The notes under the pieces: model-generated
The model's database searches: none
Seen by the model: only the letters and a program-made list of their open reading frames with translations
What the model was told of the DNA's origin: nothing
DNA from: Spirochaetota bacterium
GTDB lineage: Bacteria; Spirochaetota; UBA4802; UBA5368
Assembly: GCA_035477215.1 (NCBI GenBank)
Contig: DATIKU010000060.1
Span: forward strand, 1-34,841
DNA: 34,841 nt
Reading direction: 5' to 3'
Translations under genes and position numbers: made by a program
Shown here: positions 16,345-24,378 of the stretch, in pieces
Position numbering within the stretch: position 1 is the first letter of the stretch
Layout of the letters: each line of letters opens with the position of its first letter

Positions 16345-17517
16345 ATGAGTGAAGCATATATCGTTTCAGCAGTAAGAACACCCGGATGTAGAAGGGGAAA
16401 AGGCGCGTTCAATCAGACCAGGCCCGAGGATTTACTCGCGCAGGTAATGGTGGCGGCCGCCGATCGCATCAAGCTCGACAAGGCGCTCGTCGACGATTGT
16501 TTCACCGGTTGCGCGTTCCCCGAAGCCGAGCAGGGAATCAATGTCGCCCGCATCGCGCAGCTCATGGCCGGTTATCCGATCACCAGCTCCGCGGCGGTCG
16601 TCAACCGTTTCTGCTCGTCCGGACTCGAAGCCATCGCTCTTGCCGCCCTTAAGATAAAGGCCGGCTGGGTGGATGTGGCCATGGGTTCCGGCCTCGAAAG
16701 CATGTCGATCGTTCCCATGGGCGGAAATCTTCCCAGGCCTCATCCGGACTGGGCGAAGAAGAACCCCGATGTGTATATATCCATGGGTATCACGGCCGAA
16801 AACGTGGCTTCCCGCTACAATGTAAGCCGCGAAGACCAGGATCAGTTCGCGTACGAGTCCAACATGAAGGCCGCAAAGGCCCAGAAGGAGAAGCTCTTTA
16901 CCGAGATTCATCCGACGACCGGTACCCGCTTTGTTCAGCAGGCCGACGGCACCTACAAGAAGGAAACCTTCGTCCAGGATTTCGACGACGGCGTTCGCGC
17001 TGAAACGACCATTGAGGGACTCGCGAAACTGCGCCCCGCCTTCAAGGCGATGGGTTCGGTTACCGCCGGTAACTCCTCGCAGACCACCGACGGCGCCGCG
17101 GCGACGATCGTGGCCAGCGAAGAAGCCTGCAAGAAGTACAATCTGAAGCCCCTTGCCCGCGTGGTCGGCTACGCCGTCGCCGGTTGCGAGCCCGATGAAA
17201 TGGGTGTCGGACCGAAGTACGCGATTCCCAAGGTGCTTAAGCAGACCGGTCTCAAAATCGACGACATCGGCGTTTATGAGCTTAACGAAGCTTTCGCTTC
17301 GCAGGCGCTGCACTGCGCGCGCGAGCTTAAAATCGACCCCGCGAAGATTAACACTACCGGCGGCGCGATCGCGCTCGGCCATCCCCTGGGATGCACCGGC
17401 GCGAAGCTCATGGCCACCCTCGTCATGAATATGCACCGACTCAATGTGAAGTACGGCATCGAGTCGATGTGTATCGGCGGCGGCATGGGCGCCGCGATGA
17501 TCATCGAAAAGATGTAA
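16345..17517 (+). CDS. fadA: Acetyl-CoA C-acyltransferase (thiolase)
   Basis: A 390-residue thiolase that cleaves 3-ketoacyl-CoA with CoA to acetyl-CoA and a shortened acyl-CoA, the last step of beta-oxidation. The three catalytic residues are visible: Cys90 in [12 protein letters not shown], His346 in [12 protein letters not shown] and Cys376 in [18 protein letters not shown] is also present. Length is standard (390-395). The start at ATG 16345 has GGAGG nine bases upstream. Together with fadN it makes the two-gene core of a fatty-acid degradation operon; acyl-CoA dehydrogenase and acyl-CoA synthetase genes are not in this window. A biosynthetic acetoacetyl-CoA thiolase is less likely given the partner. 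Confidence 0.94.
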   Translation: MSEAYIVSAVRTPGCRRGKGAFNQTRPEDLLAQVMVAAADRIKLDKALVDDCFTGCAFPEAEQGINVARIAQLMAGYPITSSAAVVNRFCSSGLEAIALAALKIKAGWVDVAMGSGLESMSIVPMGGNLPRPHPDWAKKNPDVYISMGITAENVASRYNVSREDQDQFAYESNMKAAKAQKEKLFTEIHPTTGTRFVQQADGTYKKETFVQDFDDGVRAETTIEGLAKLRPAFKAMGSVTAGNSSQTTDGAAATIVASEEACKKYNLKPLARVVGYAVAGCEPDEMGVGPKYAIPKVLKQTGLKIDDIGVYELNEAFASQALHCARELKIDPAKINTTGGAIALGHPLGCTGAKLMATLVMNMHRLNVKYGIESMCIGGGMGAAMIIEKM

Positions 17518-17535
17518 GAGCCGGTAAAACGACGT

Positions 17536-17564
17536 AAAAAAGCCGCCTTCGGGCGGCTTTTTTT
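17536..17564 (+). terminator. Intrinsic terminator of the fadN-fadA operon
   Basis: AGCCGCC/GGCGGCT forms a seven-base perfect GC stem with a TTCG tetraloop, preceded by an A-run and followed by seven Ts. A textbook Rho-independent terminator, 19 bases after the thiolase stop. Confidence 0.93.
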
Positions 17565-17615
17565 ATTCCACTCACCCGAACACAGCCCCATCCGCAACCG
17601 GAAAAACTCTAACAT

Positions 17616-17632
17616 TTGGCCCATACCGTGCC
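17616..17632 (+). promoter_or_regulatory. Sigma-54-like (-24/-12) promoter
   Basis: The sequence TTGGCCCATACCGTGCC has the invariant GG (17618-17619) and GC (17630-17631) separated by exactly ten bases. Against the TGGCACG-N4-TTGCW consensus it matches 8 of 12 fixed positions. It lies after the fadA terminator and about 55 bases before the 47-residue gene. A sigma-54 activator is encoded directly downstream on the other strand. It is a motif match only; GG-N10-GC alone is common by chance. Confidence 0.45.
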
Positions 17633-17685
17633 GACTGACATAACAGAGACTATAACGGCTTGTGACCACTACGTAAGGAGGGCAA

Positions 17686-17829
17686 ATGATTCACAACGAA
17701 GGAGACCTGCGCAACTGGAAACAGGAACAACTCAACTACTTCAGAGGGTATCTTGGCAACTTCAGGAAGGATTCCCGCGAGTACAAGCTTCTTGTGGAAG
17801 GCATCAGAGAGCTGGAAAAAAGCCTTTAG
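17686..17829 (+). CDS. 47-residue small protein of unknown function
   Basis: An open frame of 47 codons starting at ATG 17686, preceded by AAGGAGGG at about four bases, one of the strongest ribosome-binding sites in the window. The product is polar, charged and probably all-helical, with Trp11, Tyr18, Phe19, Tyr22, Phe26 and Tyr33 spaced as on an amphipathic helix and a basic middle (RKDSREYK). It has no signal peptide or Cys. It lies between the fadA terminator and the convergent NtrC-type regulator gene, behind a sigma-54-like promoter. I do not recognise the family. The isolated position, own promoter candidate and strong ribosome-binding site argue for a real gene, perhaps a regulator or stress peptide. 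Confidence 0.65.
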   Translation: MIHNEGDLRNWKQEQLNYFRGYLGNFRKDSREYKLLVEGIRELEKSL

Positions 17830-17914
17830 GGCGCCGCTTTCGCGTTCGGCGCTTGTGCGCCATCAACCGGGCGTTTGAGCGGCCCTGAGATCGACCGCGA
17901 TCATCACGGGCCGT

Positions 17915-19381
17915 TCAATGGCCTGGCTGGTGTTTCATCTCTTCTCCCGGCAAAAGGGCGCCCTCCTCGACGGCCGCGGTCCTTTTAATCACAATATTGT
18001 ATTTCTTTAGCTTGTTGTGCATGGTCTTGCGCGAAATATCGAGCGCGCGTGCGGTCGTGGAAATATTGTAATTGAAGTGACACAGCATCTTTTCCAGGTG
18101 CTCCCTCTCCATTTCGTCGATAGTCTTGACGCTTTCGGCGCACTGATTCGGCGCCGACGGCAGGACACTCCCCGACTCCTTCTTCTTCGCGTCCATGCCG
18201 ATTTCCTCGAATTCAAGGACGCTTGTCACGTCATCCTGCGACACCATTTTCCGGGTTGAAAGCAATATAAGCCGCTTGATCACGTTTTCGAGCTGTCGTA
18301 CGTTCCCGGGCCACGAGTAGTTGGTCAGATACAGTCTGGCCTTCAGGTCGATGTTGATCTCCCGCCCGAACTCGATATTATACTTATTAAGAAAGTGGTC
18401 GATGAAGAGCGGAATATCCTCCCGGCGCTCCCTGAGCGTAGGCAGATAGACCGGAAGCACGTTGAGCCGGTAATAGAGGTCCTCGCGGAACCTGTTTTCC
18501 CTGACCATCTCTCGAAGATCCCGGTTGCTCGCGGTGACGATACGCGTATTCACCTTGATGAGCTGGTTGCCGCCGATGCGCTCGAACTCCTTTTCCTGCA
18601 GCACCCTGAGGAGCTTCGACTGCATGTCGATCGAGAGATTGCTGATCTCATCGAGGAAGAGCGTTCCGCGGCTGGCTATCTCGAACTTTCCTATCTTGCG
18701 GGAAATGGCGCCCGTAAACGCCCCCTTCTCGTGTCCGAAGAGCTCGCTTCCGATGAGATCTTTAGGGATGGTGCTGCAGTCTATGGACCGGAAGGGATAC
18801 TGCTTGCGGTTGCTGTTGTAGTGGACGGCCTTGGCGATGATTTCCTTTCCGGTACCGCTCTCCCCTGTTATCAGGACGGTGCTGTCGGTGTCTATGACCT
18901 TCTCGAGAGTGCTGAAAATCTTCTGCATGCCGGGCGATTTCCCGATGATGTTCTTGAATCGGAATCCCTCCCCCAACTGCTCCCGAAGGTGGCTCACTTC
19001 GTTTTCAAGCTCGAGCTTGTCGACGATGTTCTTCAGCACCACCATCAGCTTGTCGGCGTCGAAGGGCTTTACCAGGTAATCGTAGGCGCCGAGCTTCATC
19101 GAGGTGATGGCCGTCTCAATATCGTTGGACGCGGTAATGACCACCACTACGACTTTTATCTTGTCTTCATATATCCTTTTCAGTACGTCCAGCCCGCTCA
19201 TGCCGGGAAGCCGCAAATCGAGAATGAGTATCTCATGACCGCCCTTTTTTAGGCGATCGAGGATGGTGTCCCCCCTCTCGACCGTATCGACCTCGAAAAA
19301 ATCCTTTAATAGATCCGCGAGCAGGTCACGGATGCCCTGCTCGTCGTCTGCGACGAGTATCCTATAATTGTTTTCCATCAT
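17915..19381 (-). CDS. Sigma-54-dependent response regulator, NtrC family
   Basis: A 488-residue transcription activator. The receiver domain (1-120) has D12/D13, phospho-acceptor D55 and K105. The AAA+ domain has Walker A GESGTGKE (173-180), the sigma-54-contacting GAFTGA loop (220-225) and Walker B LFLDE (241-245). A Fis-type helix-turn-helix (ISTTARALDISRKTMHNKLK) lies near the C-terminus, followed by a short basic tail. It should be phosphorylated by a partner kinase and open sigma-54 promoters. The start overlaps the kinase stop (ATGA at 19381-19378) with AGGA seven bases before; a second ATG follows at once. It is last gene of the proA operon. Confidence 0.93.
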   Translation of the reverse strand: MMENNYRILVADDEQGIRDLLADLLKDFFEVDTVERGDTILDRLKKGGHEILILDLRLPGMSGLDVLKRIYEDKIKVVVVVITASNDIETAITSMKLGAYDYLVKPFDADKLMVVLKNIVDKLELENEVSHLREQLGEGFRFKNIIGKSPGMQKIFSTLEKVIDTDSTVLITGESGTGKEIIAKAVHYNSNRKQYPFRSIDCSTIPKDLIGSELFGHEKGAFTGAISRKIGKFEIASRGTLFLDEISNLSIDMQSKLLRVLQEKEFERIGGNQLIKVNTRIVTASNRDLREMVRENRFREDLYYRLNVLPVYLPTLRERREDIPLFIDHFLNKYNIEFGREINIDLKARLYLTNYSWPGNVRQLENVIKRLILLSTRKMVSQDDVTSVLEFEEIGMDAKKKESGSVLPSAPNQCAESVKTIDEMEREHLEKMLCHFNYNISTTARALDISRKTMHNKLKKYNIVIKRTAAVEEGALLPGEEMKHQPGH

Positions 19382-20025
19382 ATCATGATCCTGAAGCCCG
19401 CCCCATGGCCGTCCCGTAACGGGAGCGGCAAGATGGTCCACCCGCAGGCATGCGCGATGAAATAGGCCTCGTAAAGCTCCGTCCCTTTCAGGTAATACTT
19501 TTTCAAGGAAAATGGCAAATAAAATATCGACTCTTCAACTTCCACCATTTCCACTCCCTCGAAGCGGATATCGATTTCACCGCCTCCGTCGCGTTCCCGC
19601 ATCGTCAGCACGCAATGTGAACCGGAGAGCCCCTTCCAGTCATAGCCTTCCAGGATGAGTGTGATGATTTCGGCAAGCGCGTTCCGGTCGCCTTCCATGG
19701 GAAGTGCCGCGGGAGATGCGCCGGTGACCACCCTCGCCTCGGCCTGAAGGGAGGCGATCATTTCGCGTACAAGCGTGACCGCGTCGAAAGCGTACGCTTC
19801 GATTTTACGCGGCAGGAAAGCGGCGAAGAGATTCTGGAGCATCCGGTCAATACGGTCGGCCTGTTCCTTGATCATGCGGTACGATTTCTCGACCGAAAGG
19901 GGGTCATCAGCCTTTAGAGAGAGAAGCTGGGCGTATCCCTTTATGGTTGTAAGAGGATTTCTAAGCTCGTGGCTCAGATTTCGGATGAGGCTCTCGATGA
20001 TTACTGCGGTATCGTCGATTTTCAC
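19378..20025 (-). CDS. Short, degenerate sensor histidine kinase
   Basis: A 215-residue cytoplasmic protein with an intact HisKA dimerisation/phospho-acceptor helix: His19 in NLSHELRNPLTTIKGYAQLL. The following region aligns only loosely with a GHKL ATPase. The N-box counterpart reads DRNALAEIITLILEGYDW, lacking the usual ATP/Mg-binding Asn; no DxGxG (G1) box is seen, and the end has only a weak GAGF. There is no sensor domain or membrane segment. It may act as a phosphotransfer or phosphatase partner of the NtrC-type regulator with which it is translationally coupled, in the way of Spo0B-like proteins. It starts six bases after rsfS ends. Confidence 0.75.
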   Translation of the reverse strand: MKIDDTAVIIESLIRNLSHELRNPLTTIKGYAQLLSLKADDPLSVEKSYRMIKEQADRIDRMLQNLFAAFLPRKIEAYAFDAVTLVREMIASLQAEARVVTGASPAALPMEGDRNALAEIITLILEGYDWKGLSGSHCVLTMRERDGGGEIDIRFEGVEMVEVEESIFYLPFSLKKYYLKGTELYEAYFIAHACGWTILPLPLRDGHGAGFRIMI

Positions 20026-20031
20026 GGCGCA

Positions 20032-20397
20032 TCACCTGAAATCGATCGATGCGGCGTCGGCCCAGAGCCTTTCGAGCTGATAGTACTTCCTCATTTCGCG
20101 CGTGAATATATGGATCACAACCTCGTGATAGTCGAGCGCGATCCACGGCGAATCGAGGTCCGCCCGCGACCGCTCGGAAAAGCCCTCCCCCTTGAAATAA
20201 CGTTGCGCCTCCCGCGCGAGCGCCCTGCCGTGAGTGTGCGAATTGGCCGTGGCGATGACGAAGTAATCGAGGTAGCTGTTGATTTTCGAAAGGTCGATCA
20301 GCAGCACGTCGTCGGCCTTTTTTTCATCAAGCAGGCGCGCAGCGCCCCTGGCGATTTCTATAACATCCTCTTCGGTGACTTTTTTTGGTGCCTTCAC
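20032..20397 (-). CDS. rsfS: Ribosome silencing factor RsfS
   Basis: A 121-residue protein of the RsfS/Iojap family. It binds ribosomal protein L14 and blocks subunit joining under starvation (family knowledge). The diagnostic stretch is DVLLIDLSKINSYLDYFVIA followed by T-A-N-S and, later, SPWIALDYHEVVIHIF. Normal length is 105-135 residues. Its start overlaps the stop of the LytR-type gene by four bases. The nadD-lytR-rsfS arrangement is recurrent among bacteria, in keeping with the call. No targeting signal; cytoplasmic. Confidence 0.93.
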   Translation of the reverse strand: MKAPKKVTEEDVIEIARGAARLLDEKKADDVLLIDLSKINSYLDYFVIATANSHTHGRALAREAQRYFKGEGFSERSRADLDSPWIALDYHEVVIHIFTREMRKYYQLERLWADAASIDFR

Positions 20398-21503
20398 TTT
20401 ATGTAATCCTTTCCGATGATTATAACCGCGCTGTTAAGCTGTGAACTGTCTATGATATGGTGCACCCGGTCAACACCCAGTATCTCGGCGACGCGCATGG
20501 CATTGCCCGTGTCACCCCCCTGGTTGATGATGATGGTATGGTCGAAGAAAGGATACGGTGATGTGCCGAACTCGACCACGGTAAGCCCCTCCTTCATGAG
20601 TATGTTCCTCATCTTTTTCGCGAGCCCCGGAACGCTGGTCCCGTTGAGTATCTTGACCTTTATTGACTGGTCGCTCCTCTCGTCCAGAACCATCGCTCCG
20701 AGGAATTCGCTCTCGTAAAGCTTGTAAGATATATCATCGATTACGTAATTGCCTTTTTCGTCAAGACCGCCGGGAACCAGCGTGCTTATCAGCCCCGCGT
20801 CTTCGAAGAAGTATTTAAGCAGCGACAGTATTTCCTGGTCGAGAAGATTGGTGCGTACGTTCTTGATCACCTCGGCCGCGAAATCCTTGTTATAAAAACG
20901 TTTGTATTTCTTTCTGTTCGAGTGGAGGGTTAGCAGGACGTCCTGTATACGGTCATATTTTCTAAATATGGAATTGCCATCCACCGAGTTGATGTAATCG
21001 ATGATTTTCCCGCCATCTAAGTAATTGACTCCTATCCGCGCGTCACCCTGGTCCTTCCATTGATCGAGAATGAATAGGTCAATGCCCTCTATAAGATCGA
21101 CTGTTCTTCGAACATCCTGGGCATAGAGCTCGACATAAAAGTGTAAATGCATCTTTAGATCACGCGCGAGCGACTGGCTTATCTTATTGAAACTGTCTAT
21201 GTCGATGTCCTCGATTCGGGCCGACCGCTTCCTGCCCGAATCGAAAAAGATCTTGAGGTTGGGCGGAAGGAAGGTGATCCCGATCCTGGCGTTATTCGGG
21301 TTTATGCTGAGTATCGCGAAAAACCTGTGTTTGTTGTCCCGGTACGCATTACTTCCCGCGATAAGTACGTTAATCATCTTTTTATTCTGTGCGAGCGTCT
21401 CGACAGCGTTGCGCGTCGAAATGCGGTAAAAATAGACAATTCCCAGAAGCGCCAGCGCCGCCGCACCCGCCCATATCCCGTATTTAATGAACTGTTTATT
21501 CAA
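20394..21503 (-). CDS. LytR/CpsA/Psr-like protein with LytR C-terminal domain
   Basis: A 369-residue membrane-anchored protein. A transmembrane segment covers residues 8-26. A divergent LCP-like domain follows (INVLIAGSNAYRD and AILSINPNNARIGITFLPPN at about 44-82). The LytR_C domain is clear at 281-369 (VKILNGTSVPGLAKKMRNIL). Canonical LCP enzymes transfer glycopolymers to cell wall using an Asp after the first strand and Arg-Asp after the second (IPRDT). Here those positions read HRFF and LPPN, so the phosphotransferase site seems lost. A structural or regulatory envelope role is plausible. Both ends overlap neighbours by four bases (nadD upstream, rsfS downstream). Confidence 0.8.
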   Translation of the reverse strand: MNKQFIKYGIWAGAAALALLGIVYFYRISTRNAVETLAQNKKMINVLIAGSNAYRDNKHRFFAILSINPNNARIGITFLPPNLKIFFDSGRKRSARIEDIDIDSFNKISQSLARDLKMHLHFYVELYAQDVRRTVDLIEGIDLFILDQWKDQGDARIGVNYLDGGKIIDYINSVDGNSIFRKYDRIQDVLLTLHSNRKKYKRFYNKDFAAEVIKNVRTNLLDQEILSLLKYFFEDAGLISTLVPGGLDEKGNYVIDDISYKLYESEFLGAMVLDERSDQSIKVKILNGTSVPGLAKKMRNILMKEGLTVVEFGTSPYPFFDHTIIINQGGDTGNAMRVAEILGVDRVHHIIDSSQLNSAVIIIGKDYIK

Positions 21504-22084
21504 TCCCTGTACAACCCCTTGTCTTTGATATATTCCCCGACCCCGTCATGGACCATGTAACGTATGGAACGTCCCGTCCTCACCCGCGCGCGTATCTCCG
21601 TCGAACTCAGATCGATCAGCGGGTTCCGTATCATGATATAGCGTGCCGCCACCGCGTCTATCGCGGGATTATCCGGAATGATCCCGGGCCGCATCATCAC
21701 CGCAAATGTCGCGATTGCGACGATATCGCGATAGTCCCTCCATGTATGTATTTCGTTGAAGGAATCGGCGCCTACGACTAAATACAGGTCGCTTCCCGGA
21801 AACTCGTGCGCGAGGTCGCGCAAGGTGATAATGCTGTAAGACGGTTCCTCTCTGTCTATTTCCACGCGCGAAACGCTGAAGCGGTCGTTTCCTTCGGTGG
21901 CGAGCCGGAGCATCTCGTACCGGTCATCCGGCAAAACCGAGGCGTCGATTTCCTTGTGGACCGGCATACGGGACGGTATAAAAAGCATCCGGTCGAGCCC
22001 CAGGTCTTCCCGAACCACATCGGCGTTGATCAGGTGCCCGACATGCACGGGATTGAATGTTCCCCCGAGGACGCCGAGTTTCAA
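21500..22084 (-). CDS. nadD: Nicotinate-nucleotide adenylyltransferase
   Basis: A 194-residue enzyme that joins nicotinate mononucleotide and ATP into deamido-NAD in NAD biosynthesis. The nucleotidyltransferase signature GGTFNPVHVGH is at residues 7-17, and the second motif, SSTEIRARV, near 162-170. PSYSIITLRDL and VVGADSFNEIHTW are typical of NadD. Its length is normal (190-215). It overlaps proA and the LytR-type gene by four bases at either end, so it is deeply embedded in the operon. Cytoplasmic. Confidence 0.96.
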   Translation of the reverse strand: MKLGVLGGTFNPVHVGHLINADVVREDLGLDRMLFIPSRMPVHKEIDASVLPDDRYEMLRLATEGNDRFSVSRVEIDREEPSYSIITLRDLAHEFPGSDLYLVVGADSFNEIHTWRDYRDIVAIATFAVMMRPGIIPDNPAIDAVAARYIMIRNPLIDLSSTEIRARVRTGRSIRYMVHDGVGEYIKDKGLYRD

Positions 22085-23334
22085 GACCGGACCTGTCCGT
22101 TTCCGTATACGACGTACTTCAGACAGGTCAGCCCGCCGATTCCCATCGTACCGCGCGCGTGGAGTTTTTGCGTCGAGATTCCCACCTCGGCGCCGAGGCC
22201 GAACTCGCCTCCGTCGTGGAACCGGGTCGAAGCGTTGACGAAAACCGCCGCCGAATCGACCTGTAAAAGGAATCTCTCAGCCGCGGCATAGTCGCTTGTC
22301 ACGATCGCCTCTGAGTGTCCCGAGCCGTATCGTTCGATATGATTGATCGCCTCGTCCATTCCGCCGACTATCTTTACCGCGAGCACGAGCTCGAGATACT
22401 CCGCGTACCAGTCTTCTTCCGTAGCGGACTTCACCTTTCCAGGTAAAATGGCCGCGCTTTCATAACAGCCCCTCAGCTCCACACCCCGCTTTGCGAGCGC
22501 GTCGAGGAGACCTCCGGTATGCTGATAATCCCTGTGGACCAGGAGCGTTTCCATGGCGTTGCATACGCCAGGGCGCTGGACCTTGGCATTGACGCAGATA
22601 TCTATCGCCATTTTCCCGTCGGCGCTTTTATCAACGTAGGTATGGCACACGCCCTTGTCGTGTTTTATGACCGGAATGGTCGAGTCCCTGACGACGCTTT
22701 GTATAAGCCCCTCGCCGCCGCGCGGTATGACGATATCGATATATTCGTTCATCTTCAATAAAACCGGAACCAGCTCGCGATCTGTTTTGTCGATGAGTGT
22801 AACGGCGGCGCGCGGCAGTCCGAGCTCATCGAGCGCTCCGGCGATTACGCGATGGAGGGCGATATTGGAGCGTATCGACTCTTTACCGCCCCTCAGCACG
22901 CACGCGTTGCCGGATTTTACGCACAGGGCCGCGATGTCGGTCGTAACGTTCGGACGCGATTCGAAGATGACGCACACCACGCCCAGCGGTACGCGCATCT
23001 GCCCCACCCGTATGCCGGACGGCATCGTGCGCATGCCCTCGATTTTTCCGATGGGATCCTCGAGCAGTGCAATTTCCTCTATAGACCGCGCCATGGCGTC
23101 GATCCGGTCATGATTTAGAATGAGACGATCGATGAATGCCCTGTTCTGCCCCGAACGCTCAGCTTCGGTTATGTCCCAGGCGTTTTCCGCAAGGATGAAA
23201 TCCTTCTCGGCCCGAAGGCGGCGCGCTATGGAACGCAGGGCCTCGTTTCGCACGTTTGAAGAAAGCCGTGCGACTGAGCGCGATGCCTCTTTCGCGGCGA
23301 CGCACAACCCCTCTATATAGTGCTTCTCGTCCAT
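22081..23334 (-). CDS. proA: Gamma-glutamyl phosphate reductase
   Basis: A 417-residue enzyme, the same length as E. coli ProA, that reduces glutamyl-5-phosphate with NADPH in proline synthesis. The catalytic Cys258 lies in RPGVCNAMETLLV, as expected for the aldehyde dehydrogenase fold. ESRPNVTTDIAALCVKSGNA (125-144) and LRGGKE are further signatures. ATG 23334 is preferred to the longer frame from 23397 because the length and N-terminus then match the family; GGAG lies eleven bases upstream. proB is not beside it in this window. It heads the proA-nadD-lytR-rsfS-kinase-regulator operon. Confidence 0.95.
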   Translation of the reverse strand: MDEKHYIEGLCVAAKEASRSVARLSSNVRNEALRSIARRLRAEKDFILAENAWDITEAERSGQNRAFIDRLILNHDRIDAMARSIEEIALLEDPIGKIEGMRTMPSGIRVGQMRVPLGVVCVIFESRPNVTTDIAALCVKSGNACVLRGGKESIRSNIALHRVIAGALDELGLPRAAVTLIDKTDRELVPVLLKMNEYIDIVIPRGGEGLIQSVVRDSTIPVIKHDKGVCHTYVDKSADGKMAIDICVNAKVQRPGVCNAMETLLVHRDYQHTGGLLDALAKRGVELRGCYESAAILPGKVKSATEEDWYAEYLELVLAVKIVGGMDEAINHIERYGSGHSEAIVTSDYAAAERFLLQVDSAAVFVNASTRFHDGGEFGLGAEVGISTQKLHARGTMGIGGLTCLKYVVYGNGQVRS

Positions 23335-23418
23335 CGATGTAGTCACTCCGCCCGCATTGTCGCTTTTATCTGACTTTGCCCTTGCCCTAAAAGTCAAGTA
23401 TATTTGGTCAGCCCGCGT

Positions 23419-23964
23419 TCATGGCCTCCGTGGCTGCCGGCCGCCTTTACTCAGACTCTCCACAAAATCGCGATAAATAACCTCATCGAGCCTCTTTATG
23501 CTTCTCAGTATCTCCTCCCTGACCTCGCGCGGCGCGCTTTCGTAGAGTCCGGCGCATGCATCGGCGGCCTCGCGCACGTCCCGGGAAAACCCCATCAGCC
23601 AGACGATCGTGCGCCTAATAACGATGGAGCGCTCCATCCCATAACGTTCCACGAGGAAATCGACATCGATAGCGTCCCCCTCCAGAAGCGCATAGTATCC
23701 GGCAAGCCGTCTCAGTTCGTCTTCACTGCCCAGCATGGCCGCGGTCGTGAAATGCTGAAATGAGGGCCGGTATAGCAACGGCACAAGCCGGCCCCCTCCT
23801 GTCAGATAATCTTTCATCAGCAACCGGCCGCCGGCTTGTCCCATGGCGAAACCCGTCACTCCGAGCGCAACAACACATACGAGCGAAATAACCGCTTCAG
23901 CACGTCGCGTCCGCGCCGTAGGGCGCCGAACAATGGAGTCGATGTCGACGATCTTTTTGAACAT
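23419..23964 (-). CDS. Hypothetical single-pass membrane protein
   Basis: A 181-residue protein I do not recognise. A basic N-terminus (RRPTARTRRAE) precedes one strong membrane helix (VISLVCVVALGVTGFAMG, about 25-42). The remaining 135 residues are helical and rich in Glu, Arg and Leu, with a distant look of HEAT- or TPR-type helix pairs but no repeat I can prove. Positive-inside logic puts the C-terminal part in the periplasm. The start at 23964 is chosen because the frame upstream (to 24027) is Gly/Ser-rich and lacks a ribosome-binding site; the site at 23964 is also weak. It lies 84 bases upstream of proA on the same strand and may lead that operon. Confidence 0.6.
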   Translation of the reverse strand: MFKKIVDIDSIVRRPTARTRRAEAVISLVCVVALGVTGFAMGQAGGRLLMKDYLTGGGRLVPLLYRPSFQHFTTAAMLGSEDELRRLAGYYALLEGDAIDVDFLVERYGMERSIVIRRTIVWLMGFSRDVREAADACAGLYESAPREVREEILRSIKRLDEVIYRDFVESLSKGGRQPRRP

Positions 23965-24378
23965 ATTCCCGGCGCGGAAGGAATAATCCGCAATATTTGA
24001 GTGTCCGCCGCCTGCGGGACTTGGCAAGCATATTTTAGCGGTTTCCCGGAAAACTCAATTAAATTATAGAAATTAATTGCCAAAACAGTCAAGGCTAATA
24101 ACAAAGCACTCGCGAGAGGAACGGATAACCTGTAATAGTTAAGACATTATCAGACATAACCGTGCATATTCACCCTCGTTTTACTCAATTCGTCTTATTG
24201 AAATATGTGAATTTTTTGACCTTGCCTGATAACAGGTACTCCTTCACCGATGTCACCTGGAGTTTGGCTGGATATGTATCAGCCGGGTTTTCACCCCGCA
24301 ATTACGGTATTAAAAGAACTTGCAATTTCTGTCCACTCCGGATAGACATAAGCCAAAATCACAACCGGCGGAAAATCC
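23965..24378. other. Intergenic region, divergent promoters expected
   Basis: This 414-base AT-rich stretch separates the minus-strand hypothetical gene from the plus-strand FecR-OmpA gene. I see an isolated TTGACC at 24216 and a small CCTG-ATAA-CAGG palindrome at 24225-24236. There is no convincing -10 partner, RNA gene or small ORF with a ribosome-binding site. Confidence 0.4.
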
